Assembly: GCA_022866005.1 (NCBI GenBank)
Contig: JALHTV010000080.1
Location: forward strand, 1-15,295
Source: Phycisphaerae bacterium
GTDB taxonomy: Bacteria; Planctomycetota; Phycisphaerae; SM23-33
Length of the DNA: 15,295 bases
Direction: 5' to 3'
Made by a program: the position numbers and the translations under genes. This document shows positions 1 to 7,345 of the stretch, piece after piece. Below the pieces are notes generated by a model. It ran no database searches, was not told the origin of the DNA, and worked only from the letters and a program-made list of their open reading frames with translations. How positions within the stretch are numbered: position 1 is the stretch's first letter; every line of letters starts with the position of its first letter.

Positions 1-1448
1 ACGACCTTGCCCTGGAAGCTGCCGCCGGAGATGTTCACCTCAGCCCGGCCGGGGGCACCGCTTGAGGGCGTCTCTCTGGCGATGATGGTGTTATAGCCGA
101 CATCCACCGTCCCGCCGCTGAGGTTCAGTGTGCCTCTGCCCCGCTGGTAGCCCAGCAGCAGGTTCGTGAGCGTGGACAGCCTCCCGCCGGTGACGTTGAT
201 CACGCCCTCGGCATTAGGATCGTTCGCCCCGGCGGTGATAGAGTTCGTCGGGCTGCCCGACCCCGCCAGCACCGAGCCGCCGGAGACGTTCAGCACCGCA
301 GGCCCGTTCCGACCCAGGCTAAAATCGGTCCTGGGATTGAGGAGCCCCCCGCTGACATTGACGCACCCCGTGGGGATGGCGTACTCGTAGCTGTCGGCCA
401 CGAGAATCTCGTCATAGGTGACGTACCCCGTGCCGCTGACAGACAGCGTGCCGCACCCGCCTTTGTAGCCCACGGAGATGTTCTCACCCCCGGTGGCCAC
501 GACCGACCCGCCGCTGACGTTGAGCTGGCCCGTGCCGGGTCCATAGGTCGCATTGTAGCCCCTGCCGATGTAGATCCGCCTCTCGCCCAGGACCTGCAGC
601 AGACCGCCGCTGAGGTTGTAGATGCCCAGGGCAGGGTAGGGCGCGTCCAACGAGCACTGACCGATCAACATGTGCTCGTCGGGGCCCTGCAGCACGGTCC
701 CACCGAGCTGGTTGAACACGCCCACCTCACCGAGGTAGCCGACCTGGAACTTATACCTCGACTCGACCCTCCCCCCGGTCATCGTAAAGGTTCCCCGGCC
801 TCCATTAGATCCGACGTTGAACTGCTGGGCCCCGACATAGATGTTGCCGTTGGTCATCGTGAACTCACCCAGGCTGCCGGGCCCATAGCCCACATTGAGG
901 TAGTAGTTGTTGATAAGGCTCACGTACCCCCCGGTCTGGGTGAACCTGGCCGTGCCTCCCCCGCGGCCGATGTCCATCGTCCAGGTCGGGGTTCCCGCCC
1001 GCAGATTGTAGTCCATGATCAGGGACCCCCCGGTGAGGTCGTAGGTGCTGTCCCCGCCCCCGGACTCGCTCATGTGGAAGTAGGGAACTGCAACACTGCC
1101 ACCACTTTGGGACACCGAGGCGTCATACGCCTGGGCGACCGTGAAGCTGCCGGTGGTCGTCGTCAGCACCGCCCCGGGGAGGATGTGCAGCGCGCTGCCG
1201 TTGACCCCGTTGGGGTCCGTCGCCCCACCGAGCCAGAGCTCTATGGGGGAGCTGACGCTGCTATCCAACGTGACGGTGGCTCCGTTGCGGATGTAGGCCG
1301 AATCATCGCTGTCCGGCACCGAGCCACCGGACCAGTTGGCGCCCACGTTGTAGTTGCCGCCCGAGGCGCCGGTGTAATCATCGGCCCCCGCCACCCCCGC
1401 CCAGGCCAGGACACAGACCAAGAACACTAGAAATGTCGCGCTTCTCAT
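1..1448 (-). CDS. Secreted Gly-rich beta-solenoid repeat protein (PEP-CTERM-type), N-terminal part
   Basis: An open frame of 482 codons starts at ATG 1448 and reaches the window edge without a stop, so the gene is cut at its 3' end. An AAGGAG ribosome site (1457-1462) lies 8 nt before the ATG. The protein opens with a signal peptide (MRSATFLVFLVCVLAWAGVAGA). A short N-terminal module follows with the pattern NW-SGG-VP-DSDDSAYI-NGATV, as in many planctomycete and verrucomicrobial exported proteins. The rest is degenerate half-repeats of roughly 20-25 residues of the type 'GxGTFTMTGG' / 'LxVGYxxGxxGxxNLSGG', predicted to form a beta-helix. By family such proteins are exported and often end in a PEP-CTERM or dockerin anchor; that end is not visible here. 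The exact function is unknown. The reading frame and secretion signal are secure; the surface role is inferred. Confidence 0.85.
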   Translation of the reverse strand, partial: MRSATFLVFLVCVLAWAGVAGADDYTGASGGNYNVGANWSGGSVPDSDDSAYIRNGATVTLDSSVSSPIELWLGGATDPNGVNGSALHILPGAVLTTTTGSFTVAQAYDASVSQSGGSVAVPYFHMSESGGGDSTYDLTGGSLIMDYNLRAGTPTWTMDIGRGGGTARFTQTGGYVSLINNYYLNVGYGPGSLGEFTMTNGNIYVGAQQFNVGSNGGRGTFTMTGGRVESRYKFQVGYLGEVGVFNQLGGTVLQGPDEHMLIGQCSLDAPYPALGIYNLSGGLLQVLGERRIYIGRGYNATYGPGTGQLNVSGGSVVATGGENISVGYKGGCGTLSVSGTGYVTYDEILVADSYEYAIPTGCVNVSGGLLNPRTDFSLGRNGPAVLNVSGGSVLAGSGSPTNSITAGANDPNAEGVINVTGGRLSTLTNLLLGYQRGRGTLNLSGGTVDVGYNTIIARETPSSGAPGRAEVNISGGSFQGKV

Positions 1449-1584
1449 CTGAGGTTCTCCTTGAGGCAATGAGGTCACAGTCCTCCAGCGCACGCTCCGC
1501 TGCCGCGCCTCCGTTCCGGACACACGCAACGCTAACCGGTAGTCCGGTTACGTACCGAGACCTCCGACTGGTCCTTTGTACGTC

Positions 1585-1590
1585 ATTATA
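1585..1590 (-). promoter_or_regulatory. Possible -10 box for the left-edge repeat protein
   Basis: On the minus strand this hexamer is a perfect TATAAT. It lies about 137 nt upstream of the ATG at 1448, in the most AT-rich part of the intergenic region. No good -35 hexamer sits 16-18 nt further upstream, so a factor-assisted promoter, or a chance match, is possible. Confidence 0.35.
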
Positions 1591-1789
1591 CCGGACGTCC
1601 CCCCAAGCGCCCAGAAGGACAAAAAAGTAAATAATGGACAGGAGCATAGCATTTCGGACTCCACGCCAACCCCGGCGCCAGGCCTCACCCGCCCCAGGCT
1701 CATCACCAGGGCCCTCACCCGGCGGCGCTCACCCCCGATCGCTTCCGGCACGATGGGCCGGCACCCCCCAGGCCTCTTGACCCACACCG

Positions 1790-1818
1790 TTGACCCCGCC
1801 GCCGAAGGACGGTAGAAA
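1790..1818 (+). promoter_or_regulatory. Predicted sigma70-type promoter of ilvC
   Basis: TTGACC (1790-1795) and TAGAAA (1813-1818) are separated by exactly 17 nt. The match to consensus is 5/6 at -35 and 4/6 at -10. Transcription would start near 1825, giving a leader of about 44 nt that contains the ilvC ribosome site. A second TTGACC lies at 1777-1782, 13 nt upstream of the first, and could be an alternative -35 or an operator half-site. Confidence 0.5.
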
Positions 1819-1868
1819 GGTGGGCCTCGGCCCCACCACCGGCCAGTCGCAACCACAGGAGCAACACC

Positions 1869-2891
1869 ATGGCAGAACCGGAACTGAGAATCCTCTACGA
1901 CAAGGACGGGTCCCTCCAACCGCTAGCGGACAAGACCGTCGCGGTCATCGGGTTCGGCAGCCAGGGGCACGCCCACGCCCAGAACCTCCGCGACAGCGGG
2001 ATCAAGGTCGTCGTCGCCGAGCTGGAAGGCACGAACAACCACAAGCTGGCCGTCCAGGCGGGCTTTAAGCCCCTCTCGGCCGCCCAGGCCACCCAACAGG
2101 GCGACCTGATCATCGTCACGGTGCCCGACGAGGTGCAGGGGGCCGTGTACAGAAAGGAGATCGAGCCGAATCTCAAGCCCGGCAAGGCGCTGGGCTTCTG
2201 CCACGGCTTCAACATCCACTTCAAGCAGATCGTCCCGCCGGCGGGCATCGACGTGGTGATGATCGCCCCCAAAGGTCCGGGGCACACGGTGCGGAGCTGC
2301 TTCGTCGAGGGCAGCGGCGTGCCCTGCCTGATCGCCATCGAGAAGAACGCCACCGGCAAGGCCCGCGACGTCGCCCTGGCCTGGGGCATCGGCATCGGCG
2401 GCGGCAGGGCGGGCATCATCGAGACCACCTTCAAGGAGGAGACCGAGACGGACCTGTTCGGCGAGCAGGTGGTCCTGTGCGGCGGGCTGACGGCGCTGGT
2501 CAAGGCGGGCTTTGAGACGCTCGTCGAGGCGGGCTATCAGCCGGGCATCGCGTACTTCGAGGTGCTGCACGAGCTGCTGCTGATCATCAAGCTCATGGCC
2601 GAGGGCGGCATCAGCTACATGCGCTACAGCATCTCCAACACCGCCGAATATGGGGACCTCACCCGCGGCCCGCGGATCATCAACGACGCCACGCGCGCGG
2701 AGATGAAGAAGATCCTCAAGGCCATCCAGGATGGCTCCTTCGCCAAGGAGTGGCTGGAAGAGTGCCGCAAGGGCAAGCCCAACTTCAAGCGGCTGTATGA
2801 GGCCGACAAGAACCACCCCGTCGAGGTCGTCGGGCGAAAGCTCCGCAAGATGTTCTCCTGGATGCAGGCCAAGGAAGTCCCGGAGGACTGA
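1869..2891 (+). CDS. ilvC: Ketol-acid reductoisomerase, class I
   Basis: Catalyses the isomerisation and NAD(P)H-dependent reduction of acetolactate or acetohydroxybutyrate, the second common step of valine, leucine and isoleucine synthesis, in the cytoplasm. At 340 aa it is the short class I type. The Rossmann motif GFGSQGHA is at residues 28-35. The catalytic and Mg-binding set is complete: His112 (CHGFNIHF), Lys135 (APKGPGHTVR), Asp195/Glu199 (ETDLFGEQ), Glu231/Glu235 (EVLHE) and Ser256 (SISNTAEYGD). AGGAG at 1857-1861, 7 nt upstream, fixes the start. The beta2-alphaB loop that normally binds the NADPH phosphate reads AELEGTNNHK (50-59), with acidic and Asn residues where Arg and Ser are usual. 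The gene stands alone with its own promoter, and its stop is 3 nt from the convergent nfi stop. Confidence 0.97.
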   Translation: MAEPELRILYDKDGSLQPLADKTVAVIGFGSQGHAHAQNLRDSGIKVVVAELEGTNNHKLAVQAGFKPLSAAQATQQGDLIIVTVPDEVQGAVYRKEIEPNLKPGKALGFCHGFNIHFKQIVPPAGIDVVMIAPKGPGHTVRSCFVEGSGVPCLIAIEKNATGKARDVALAWGIGIGGGRAGIIETTFKEETETDLFGEQVVLCGGLTALVKAGFETLVEAGYQPGIAYFEVLHELLLIIKLMAEGGISYMRYSISNTAEYGDLTRGPRIINDATRAEMKKILKAIQDGSFAKEWLEECRKGKPNFKRLYEADKNHPVEVVGRKLRKMFSWMQAKEVPED

Positions 2892-2894
2892 CGC

Positions 2895-3560
2895 TCACCC
2901 GCGGTTCTTCAATTCGGTGACGAGGCGGTGGGCCTGGCGGGTGGGTTCGGGCAGGCGGACCGCTGCGGCCGCCCGGAGCACCCAGGCGACGGCTTCGGGC
3001 AGCGTGATCCGGTGGCCGACCGAGACATACAGCGGCTTGACGCCCGTGCGCGTCCGCACCACCGCCCCGACGACCTTGCTCCCTAACCGAAGCGCCACGC
3101 GGGAGCCCCGGCGGCGCCCCACCTGGCCGTGGCGGCCGCACAGGCGGCTCTTGGCCACACCGATGGTCGGCACGCCCGCAAGCAACCCCACGTGGCTCGC
3201 CATCCCCAGCCCGCGCGGATGGGCTACGCCCTGGCCGTCACACATCACCAGGTCCGGCCGGCGGGGCAGGGCCGCCAGGGCCGCCACCACCGACGGTGCC
3301 TCGCGGAAGCTGAGCAGCCCCGGCACGTAGGGGAACGTGCACCGACGGCGGTCACTGGCGGTGGCCAGAACCTGAAAGGTCTTGGCATCGCACAGCACAG
3401 CAACGGTGACGATCTCGCGCCCGCCCGCCAGGAACGCACAGTCCACCCCGGCCACGGTGCGGACGGGGCGAGTGAGGCGGCGCTGGCGGACGTGGCGGGC
3501 GAGTGTCTTCTGGATCGCCACGGCCGAGGCGGGCGGGATGTCCCAGGGATGGTCGATCAT
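2895..3560 (-). CDS. nfi: Endonuclease V (deoxyinosine 3'-endonuclease)
   Basis: Repairs deaminated bases: it cuts the second phosphodiester bond 3' of deoxyinosine in DNA. The 221-aa length fits the family. The active-site set is visible: Asp40 (AGVDCAF), Tyr78 in PYVPG, Glu87 (FREAP), Asp108 (CDGQGVAHPRGLG) and Lys137 (IGVAKSRLCG), followed by the conserved VKPLYVSVGH segment at 174-183. The frame stays open upstream to 3860 inside dapB, but that stretch reads through a REP-like repeat and does not resemble the family. Start ATG 3560 (MIDHPWDIPP) is therefore chosen, although no clear ribosome site precedes it. It is the last gene after dapB on the minus strand, 80 nt beyond it. It converges on ilvC with only 3 nt between stops and no visible terminator. 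Confidence 0.93.
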   Translation of the reverse strand: MIDHPWDIPPASAVAIQKTLARHVRQRRLTRPVRTVAGVDCAFLAGGREIVTVAVLCDAKTFQVLATASDRRRCTFPYVPGLLSFREAPSVVAALAALPRRPDLVMCDGQGVAHPRGLGMASHVGLLAGVPTIGVAKSRLCGRHGQVGRRRGSRVALRLGSKVVGAVVRTRTGVKPLYVSVGHRITLPEAVAWVLRAAAAVRLPEPTRQAHRLVTELKNRG

Positions 3561-3570
3561 GTCGGGAAAA

Positions 3571-3638
3571 GTGGCATGCGCATCTTGCCCAGGTGCGCCT
3601 CTCACGGGCGGGACGCCCGTGCCACACGCCCGTGCCAC
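3571..3638. repeat. REP-like dispersed palindromic element
   Basis: Two consecutive hairpins fill the gap between nfi and dapB. The first is TGCGCA (3577-3582), TCT, TGCCCA (3586-3591), with one mismatch. The second is CACGGGC (3603-3609) pairing with GCCCGTG (3615-3621). An 11-nt direct repeat, GCCCGTGCCAC, occurs at 3615-3625 and 3628-3638. The element begins GTGGCA and ends TGCCAC. Translations give GQDAHAT and GRDARAT, strings I recognise from dispersed repeats of planctomycete and verrucomicrobial genomes. The copy is partly degenerate. It could terminate or stabilise the dapB transcript. Confidence 0.65.
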
Positions 3639-3640
3639 CT

Positions 3641-4429
3641 CTACAGGCCCAGGACGTCGGCCATGGTGTACAGGCCCGGCTTGCGCCCGATGAGCCACGC
3701 CGCCGCCCGCAGCGCCCCGCGGGCGAACGTGTCGCGCGTGTGGGCCGAGTGGGCCAGCGTCACCGTCTCGCCCAGGTTGCCGAAGTGCACCGCGTGCTCC
3801 CCCACCGTGTCGCCCACGCGCAGGGCGTGCAGGCCGATCTCGCCGCTCTTGCGGGGGCACTGGCCGCCTCGCCCGAACACGACCGACTCGCCATAGTCCT
3901 TGCCCAGGACCTGGCAGATGCTCTTGGCGAGCGCAATTGCGGTGCCGGAGGGGGCGTCGGCCTTGAAGCGGTGGTGGGCCTCGGCGATCTCCACGTCATA
4001 GTCGGCCCCCAGCGCCTTGGCCGCCGCCGCGACGAGCTTCAGCAGCACGTTGACGCCCACGGACATGTTGGCTGCCTGGACGATGGCGATCTGGTCCGCG
4101 GCGTCGGCGACCTCGGCCCGCTGGCTGTCGGTGAGGCCCGTGGTGCCGATGACCATGGGCGTGCTCGCCTTTCGGCAGGCGGCCAGCCCAGCGAGCGTCC
4201 CGGCGGGGCTGGAGAAGTCGATCAGCACGTCGGCCTGGCCGGATAGCTCCGAGCCGACCTTCACGCCGAATCGCCCCACACCGGCCAGCTCACCGATGTC
4301 CTTGCCGATCGTCTCGTGCCCGGCGGCCTCCAGGCCCGCGACGACGTCGAACTGCTCGGACTCGATCGCCAGCGCCGCCACGCGCCGGCCCATCCGTCCA
4401 CCCGCACCGCTGATGGCTATCCTGATCAT
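3641..4429 (-). CDS. dapB: 4-hydroxy-tetrahydrodipicolinate reductase
   Basis: Reduces 4-hydroxy-tetrahydrodipicolinate to tetrahydrodipicolinate with NAD(P)H in the diaminopimelate/lysine pathway, in the cytoplasm. At 262 aa it has normal length. The nucleotide-binding motif GAGGRMG is at 8-14, the GTTG motif at 95-98, and the substrate-binding signature EAHHRFKADAPSGTA at 150-164, with the catalytic pair His152/His153, Lys156 and the SGT turn all present. The start ATG 4429 lies 10 nt after the thrC stop, with the GAGGATAGG stretch between acting as ribosome site. This spacing indicates thrC-dapB cotranscription. Both enzymes belong to the aspartate family, branching after aspartate semialdehyde. 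A REP-like element follows the stop at once. Confidence 0.96.
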   Translation of the reverse strand: MIRIAISGAGGRMGRRVAALAIESEQFDVVAGLEAAGHETIGKDIGELAGVGRFGVKVGSELSGQADVLIDFSSPAGTLAGLAACRKASTPMVIGTTGLTDSQRAEVADAADQIAIVQAANMSVGVNVLLKLVAAAAKALGADYDVEIAEAHHRFKADAPSGTAIALAKSICQVLGKDYGESVVFGRGGQCPRKSGEIGLHALRVGDTVGEHAVHFGNLGETVTLAHSAHTRDTFARGALRAAAWLIGRKPGLYTMADVLGL

Positions 4430-4439
4430 GATCCTATCC

Positions 4440-5819
4440 TCACGCCTCCCGCTCGACGGCGGCGCAGATCGCGTCGATGTCGTCCGCCACGGGGATGGGC
4501 ATGTTGGCGTACAAGCGCTCGCCAGGGACTTCTTTGCCCTTGGGGTATTGGCCGGTGTGGTAGCCCACGGCGGCGTCGGGGTCCTTCAGCGGATGGCCGG
4601 TGAGCACGCACACGACCCGCGCGGCCGGGTCGATCACGCCCTGGGCGACGAGCAACTTGGCCCCTGCGACCGAGGCGGCCGAGGCCGGCTCGCAACCCAG
4701 CCCGCAGCGGCCGACCTGGGCCCTTGCGTTGAGGATGTCGGCGTCGCTCACCGAGCGCACCACGCCGTCGCAGACCGCTAGCGCCCTCAGGCACTTGGCC
4801 GCGTTGACCGGACGGGCGATCTCGATGGCCGAGGCGATGGTGTGCGGCCGCCGGCCCGTCGCGTCCTGCCAGGCCCAGTCATCGGCGATGGCCTGGCGGT
4901 CGTAGTGGCCGCCGTTCCAGGTGAGCTTCTTCTCGTTGACCAGGCGGTCGAGCGTGTCGGCGCCGGTGGCGTTGATGACCGCCAGGCGCGGCACGCGGTC
5001 GATCAGCCCCAGTTCCTTCAGTTCCGCGAACGCCTTGCCGAAGGCCGAGCTGTTGCCCAGGTTACCCCCGGGGGCGACCACCCAGTCGGGCACCTGCCAA
5101 CCCAGGCCCTCCAGCACGCGGTACATGATGGTCTTCTGGCCTTCCAGGCGGAAGGGGTTGACCGAGTTCACCAGGTACAGGCCGCACCGGGCGGTGGCTT
5201 CCTTGACGCGGCGCATGCAGGCGTCGAAGTCGCCGGCGATCTGGAGCGTCCGCGCGCCATACTCCAGCGCCTGGGCGAGCTTGCCGAAGGCGATGCGCCC
5301 GGAGCCCACGAACACGACCGCGCGGGTCCCGCAATGCGCGGCATACAGCGCCAGCGAGGCCGAGGTGTTGCCCGTCGAGGCGCAGGCCACGCGCGTCGCA
5401 CCGACCATCCGCGCGTGGCTGAAGGCCGCAGCCATGCCGTTGTCCTTGAACGAGCCGGAGGGGTTCAGGCCTTCGTACTGGAGGTACAGCCCGCCGGGCT
5501 TGACGCCCACGTAGGGCGCCAGGCGGTCGTTGCGCTGCAAGAGCGTCTGGCCTTCACCGAGGGTGACCCGGTGCCGGTCGTCGCAGAAGTCCAGCAGCTC
5601 GCGGAACCGCCAGACGCCCGAGAAGTCCAGCGGATTGTCCCGGCTGGCCCAGCGCGCGGCGAAGACCGCCAGCTTCGCCGGCACGGCGACCTTGGACCAG
5701 TCGTACACCACGTCCAGCAGGTCGCCGCACCGCGGGCAGGCGACCAGGACCTGGTCCACGCCGAAGGTCGCGCGGCAGTCGGCGTGGATGCATTGCTGGT
5801 AGCACTTTTCCGGCGTCAT
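4440..5819 (-). CDS. thrC: Threonine synthase with N-terminal zinc-ribbon-like segment
   Basis: PLP enzyme converting O-phosphohomoserine to threonine and phosphate; 459 aa from ATG 5819. A longer frame starts at 5894, but its extra 25 residues overlap the promoter and look unlike protein, so the ATG preceded by GAGGG (MTPEKCYQQC) is chosen. The N-terminus carries Cys6, Cys10, Cys15, Cys28 and Cys31 (CPRC), a zinc-ribbon-like segment seen in some threonine synthases. The PLP lysine is Lys125 in NPSGSFKDNG (119-128). STGNTSASLALYA (148-160) and GGNLGNSSAFGKA are the phosphate-binding glycine loops, and GCEPASAASVAGA lies near the C-terminus. A related PLP enzyme such as threonine dehydratase is less likely given the zinc-ribbon and the dapB neighbour. 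It has its own promoter. Confidence 0.93.
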   Translation of the reverse strand: MTPEKCYQQCIHADCRATFGVDQVLVACPRCGDLLDVVYDWSKVAVPAKLAVFAARWASRDNPLDFSGVWRFRELLDFCDDRHRVTLGEGQTLLQRNDRLAPYVGVKPGGLYLQYEGLNPSGSFKDNGMAAAFSHARMVGATRVACASTGNTSASLALYAAHCGTRAVVFVGSGRIAFGKLAQALEYGARTLQIAGDFDACMRRVKEATARCGLYLVNSVNPFRLEGQKTIMYRVLEGLGWQVPDWVVAPGGNLGNSSAFGKAFAELKELGLIDRVPRLAVINATGADTLDRLVNEKKLTWNGGHYDRQAIADDWAWQDATGRRPHTIASAIEIARPVNAAKCLRALAVCDGVVRSVSDADILNARAQVGRCGLGCEPASAASVAGAKLLVAQGVIDPAARVVCVLTGHPLKDPDAAVGYHTGQYPKGKEVPGERLYANMPIPVADDIDAICAAVEREA

Positions 5820-5860
5820 GATGCCCTCGGGACACGTCCGCCTGATCGCTCGGACTAAAG

Positions 5861-5888
5861 ATGATACCGGATGCCGCCGCGAAAGCAA
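5861..5888 (-). promoter_or_regulatory. Predicted sigma70-type promoter of thrC-dapB
   Basis: On the minus strand TTGCTT (5888-5883) and TATCAT (5866-5861) are 16 nt apart. The -10 matches consensus 5/6 and the -35 matches 3/6, including TTG. Transcription would start near 5854, about 35 nt before the thrC ATG. The promoter lies in the 79-nt gap after the rhomboid gene. Confidence 0.5.
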
Positions 5889-5898
5889 ACTCACTCGC

Positions 5899-6726
5899 TC
5901 ACAGCCGGCGGAGCTTCTGCTGCTCGTCGCGCTGGCGGCGCGAGGCCTGCTGGAGCGTGCGGCACTCCTTGGGCGAAAGGCTCCCCAGGCCCTGGTCGTG
6001 GATCTTCTGGAGGATGCGGTCTAGCTCCTCCTGCTCCGCCTGGCGCTGCTGGAGCTTGCGCTGCCAGGCGCCCTCGCGCAGGCGGCCGCGGAGGCCTGCC
6101 CCCGCGGCGTGCGCCCGCGGCAGTACCCACAGCCAGATCGCCCCCGCAACCATCCCGCCCAGGTGCGCGGCCCCGGAGAGGTCCCGCTCATAGACCACAC
6201 CCAGGAAGAAGAACAGCGCATAGAACCCCGCCACCCACCGGATGGGGAAGATGATGACCAGGAAATGCGGGTACAGGATCGCGCAGGCCATCAGACAGGC
6301 CAGAATCCCTCCCGAGGCGCCGACCAGGAACGTCGGGGCGCCCACGAACAGGCTCAACAGGAGATAGCACACCCCGGCGAACACCCCGCAGAACAGATAG
6401 AAAGCCAAAAACCGACGCCCCCCCCACGCTCGCTCCAGCGGCGGCGCGAAGAAATACAGCCCGATCATGTTCCACAGGAAATGCCCGCTGCCCGCGTGCA
6501 CAAACTGGAACGTAATCAGGCGCCACACTTCCGCGGGCTTGCTGGAGGGCAACGAGAGGGAATCGTGGAGGACCGCCCGGAGCCCGGGCGAAATTCCAAG
6601 CAGGAACACCGCGGCGCAGGCGAGGATCAACCCCAGCGTCACCCGCGGGGGGCGCGGCAGACTGAAGCCATATCCCCCGCCGTAGGGCCTGCCGGCCTGC
6701 ATGTATGGCCTGTGATCAAGAGGCAT
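5899..6726 (-). CDS. Rhomboid family intramembrane serine protease
   Basis: Polytopic membrane protease that cleaves transmembrane segments; the substrate here is unknown. It has 275 aa. About six hydrophobic segments run from residue 30 to 203. The family marks are WR (68-69), HAGSGHFLWNM (77-87) with the oxyanion Asn86, the nucleophile Ser138 in GASGG (136-140), and the catalytic His188 in AAHLGGMVAG. The tail (about 215-275) is soluble and highly charged, probably helical, and contains LDRILQKIHDQGLGSLSP. This resembles the short domain (DUF6576-like) appended to many planctomycete and Bacteroidetes rhomboids. GGGAGGAG ends 4 nt before ATG 6726, making the start firm. It overlaps the end of the NUDIX gene by 11 nt, so the two are probably translationally coupled. 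Confidence 0.92.
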   Translation of the reverse strand: MPLDHRPYMQAGRPYGGGYGFSLPRPPRVTLGLILACAAVFLLGISPGLRAVLHDSLSLPSSKPAEVWRLITFQFVHAGSGHFLWNMIGLYFFAPPLERAWGGRRFLAFYLFCGVFAGVCYLLLSLFVGAPTFLVGASGGILACLMACAILYPHFLVIIFPIRWVAGFYALFFFLGVVYERDLSGAAHLGGMVAGAIWLWVLPRAHAAGAGLRGRLREGAWQRKLQQRQAEQEELDRILQKIHDQGLGSLSPKECRTLQQASRRQRDEQQKLRRL

Positions 6727-7279
6727 GGTGCTCCTCCCGGGCGCCTCTTAGCCAGTATAGCGCCAGGGTGGAGATGGTCTTGGCGTCGCGGATCGTCCCG
6801 TCGGCCACCATGGCCCGCACCTGGGCGTCACTGCGGACCTCGACGGCGATCTCCTCGTAGCGTTCCAGGTCCTGGCGGCCGGGGGTCAGGTCGGTGGCGA
6901 GATACGCGTGGATGAACTCATCGCTCGTGCCCGGCCCGGTGAAGAACCCGCCCAGCTTCTCCCACCGCCCGGCCGTGTAGCCGGCCTCCTCCGCCAGCTC
7001 CCGAGCGGCGCAGACGGCAGGGTCCTCACCGCCCTCCAGGCGCCCGGCCGGCAGCTCGTACAGCTCCTGCTCGACGGCGAACCGCCAGTTGCGGATCAGC
7101 ACGATCCGCCCATCGGCCAGGACGGGCAGGACGATCGCCGCACCGGGATAGTGGATGTAGTCCCGCTGGACCACCCTCCCGTCACCCATGGCCAGGTGGA
7201 CCTTGTGCACCTTGGCGATGATGCCGTCGAAGACCACCTCGTCGCGCGCGAACCTCTTGCGGGGCTTCTCCGCGCTCAT
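6716..7279 (-). CDS. NUDIX hydrolase, ADP-ribose pyrophosphatase-like
   Basis: Likely hydrolyses ADP-ribose or another nucleoside diphosphate sugar; 187 aa from ATG 7279. A full Nudix box occupies 79-101: G79, E85, R93-E94, E97-E98 and G100, within GRLEGGEDP and AARELAEEAGY. The preceding LPAG (ELPAGRLEGGE) and the following G-F-F-T-G-P-G-T-S-D-E-F segment are typical of the ADP-ribose pyrophosphatase group. The frame extends to 7312, but that start would lie upstream of the predicted transcript. No ribosome site precedes ATG 7279; the -10 box is 6 nt before it, implying a leaderless mRNA. The substrate is not provable from sequence. It overlaps the rhomboid gene by 11 nt. Confidence 0.93.
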   Translation of the reverse strand: MSAEKPRKRFARDEVVFDGIIAKVHKVHLAMGDGRVVQRDYIHYPGAAIVLPVLADGRIVLIRNWRFAVEQELYELPAGRLEGGEDPAVCAARELAEEAGYTAGRWEKLGGFFTGPGTSDEFIHAYLATDLTPGRQDLERYEEIAVEVRSDAQVRAMVADGTIRDAKTISTLALYWLRGAREEHHAS

Positions 7280-7285
7280 GGCCGC

Positions 7286-7314
7286 AGTATAGACCCGCCG
7301 CCCAGGCCGCACAA
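7286..7314 (-). promoter_or_regulatory. Predicted promoter of NUDIX-rhomboid, leaderless
   Basis: On the minus strand TTGTGC (7314-7309) and TATACT (7291-7286) have a 17-nt spacer. The -10 matches 5/6 and the -35 retains TTG. Only six nt separate the -10 from the ATG at 7279, so transcription is expected to begin at or next to the start codon. Confidence 0.5.
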
Positions 7315-7345
7315 TCCCACCCGTAGCGCGCTCGCGGCTTGGCCC

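Larger units (their letters stand above)
1449..1868. other. Divergent intergenic region
   Basis: This 420-base stretch separates the left-edge repeat gene from ilvC. Short open frames cross it, but none has a ribosome site together with recognisable protein. It holds a TATAAT on the minus strand (1585-1590), an AT-rich patch at about 1618-1635, and a promoter for ilvC (1790-1818). I saw no T-box and no Leu/Ile/Val-rich leader peptide that would suggest ilv attenuation. Confidence 0.6.

Noticed and set aside
1600..1868. Leader-peptide attenuator or T-box for ilvC
   Set aside because: No run of Ile/Leu/Val codons, no T-box sequence and no terminator with T-tract was found.
1923..2816. A 297-codon minus-strand frame across ilvC
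   Set aside because: Low-complexity Asp/Leu/Ala-rich antisense shadow of ilvC.
3561..3860. N-terminal extension of endonuclease V
   Set aside because: The extension runs through the REP-like repeat and into dapB antisense, and adds Arg/Gly-rich sequence unlike the family. The known domain begins right after ATG 3560.
4842..5858. A 338-codon plus-strand frame across thrC
   Set aside because: Shadow of the thrC codons; the minus strand carries complete PLP-enzyme motifs.
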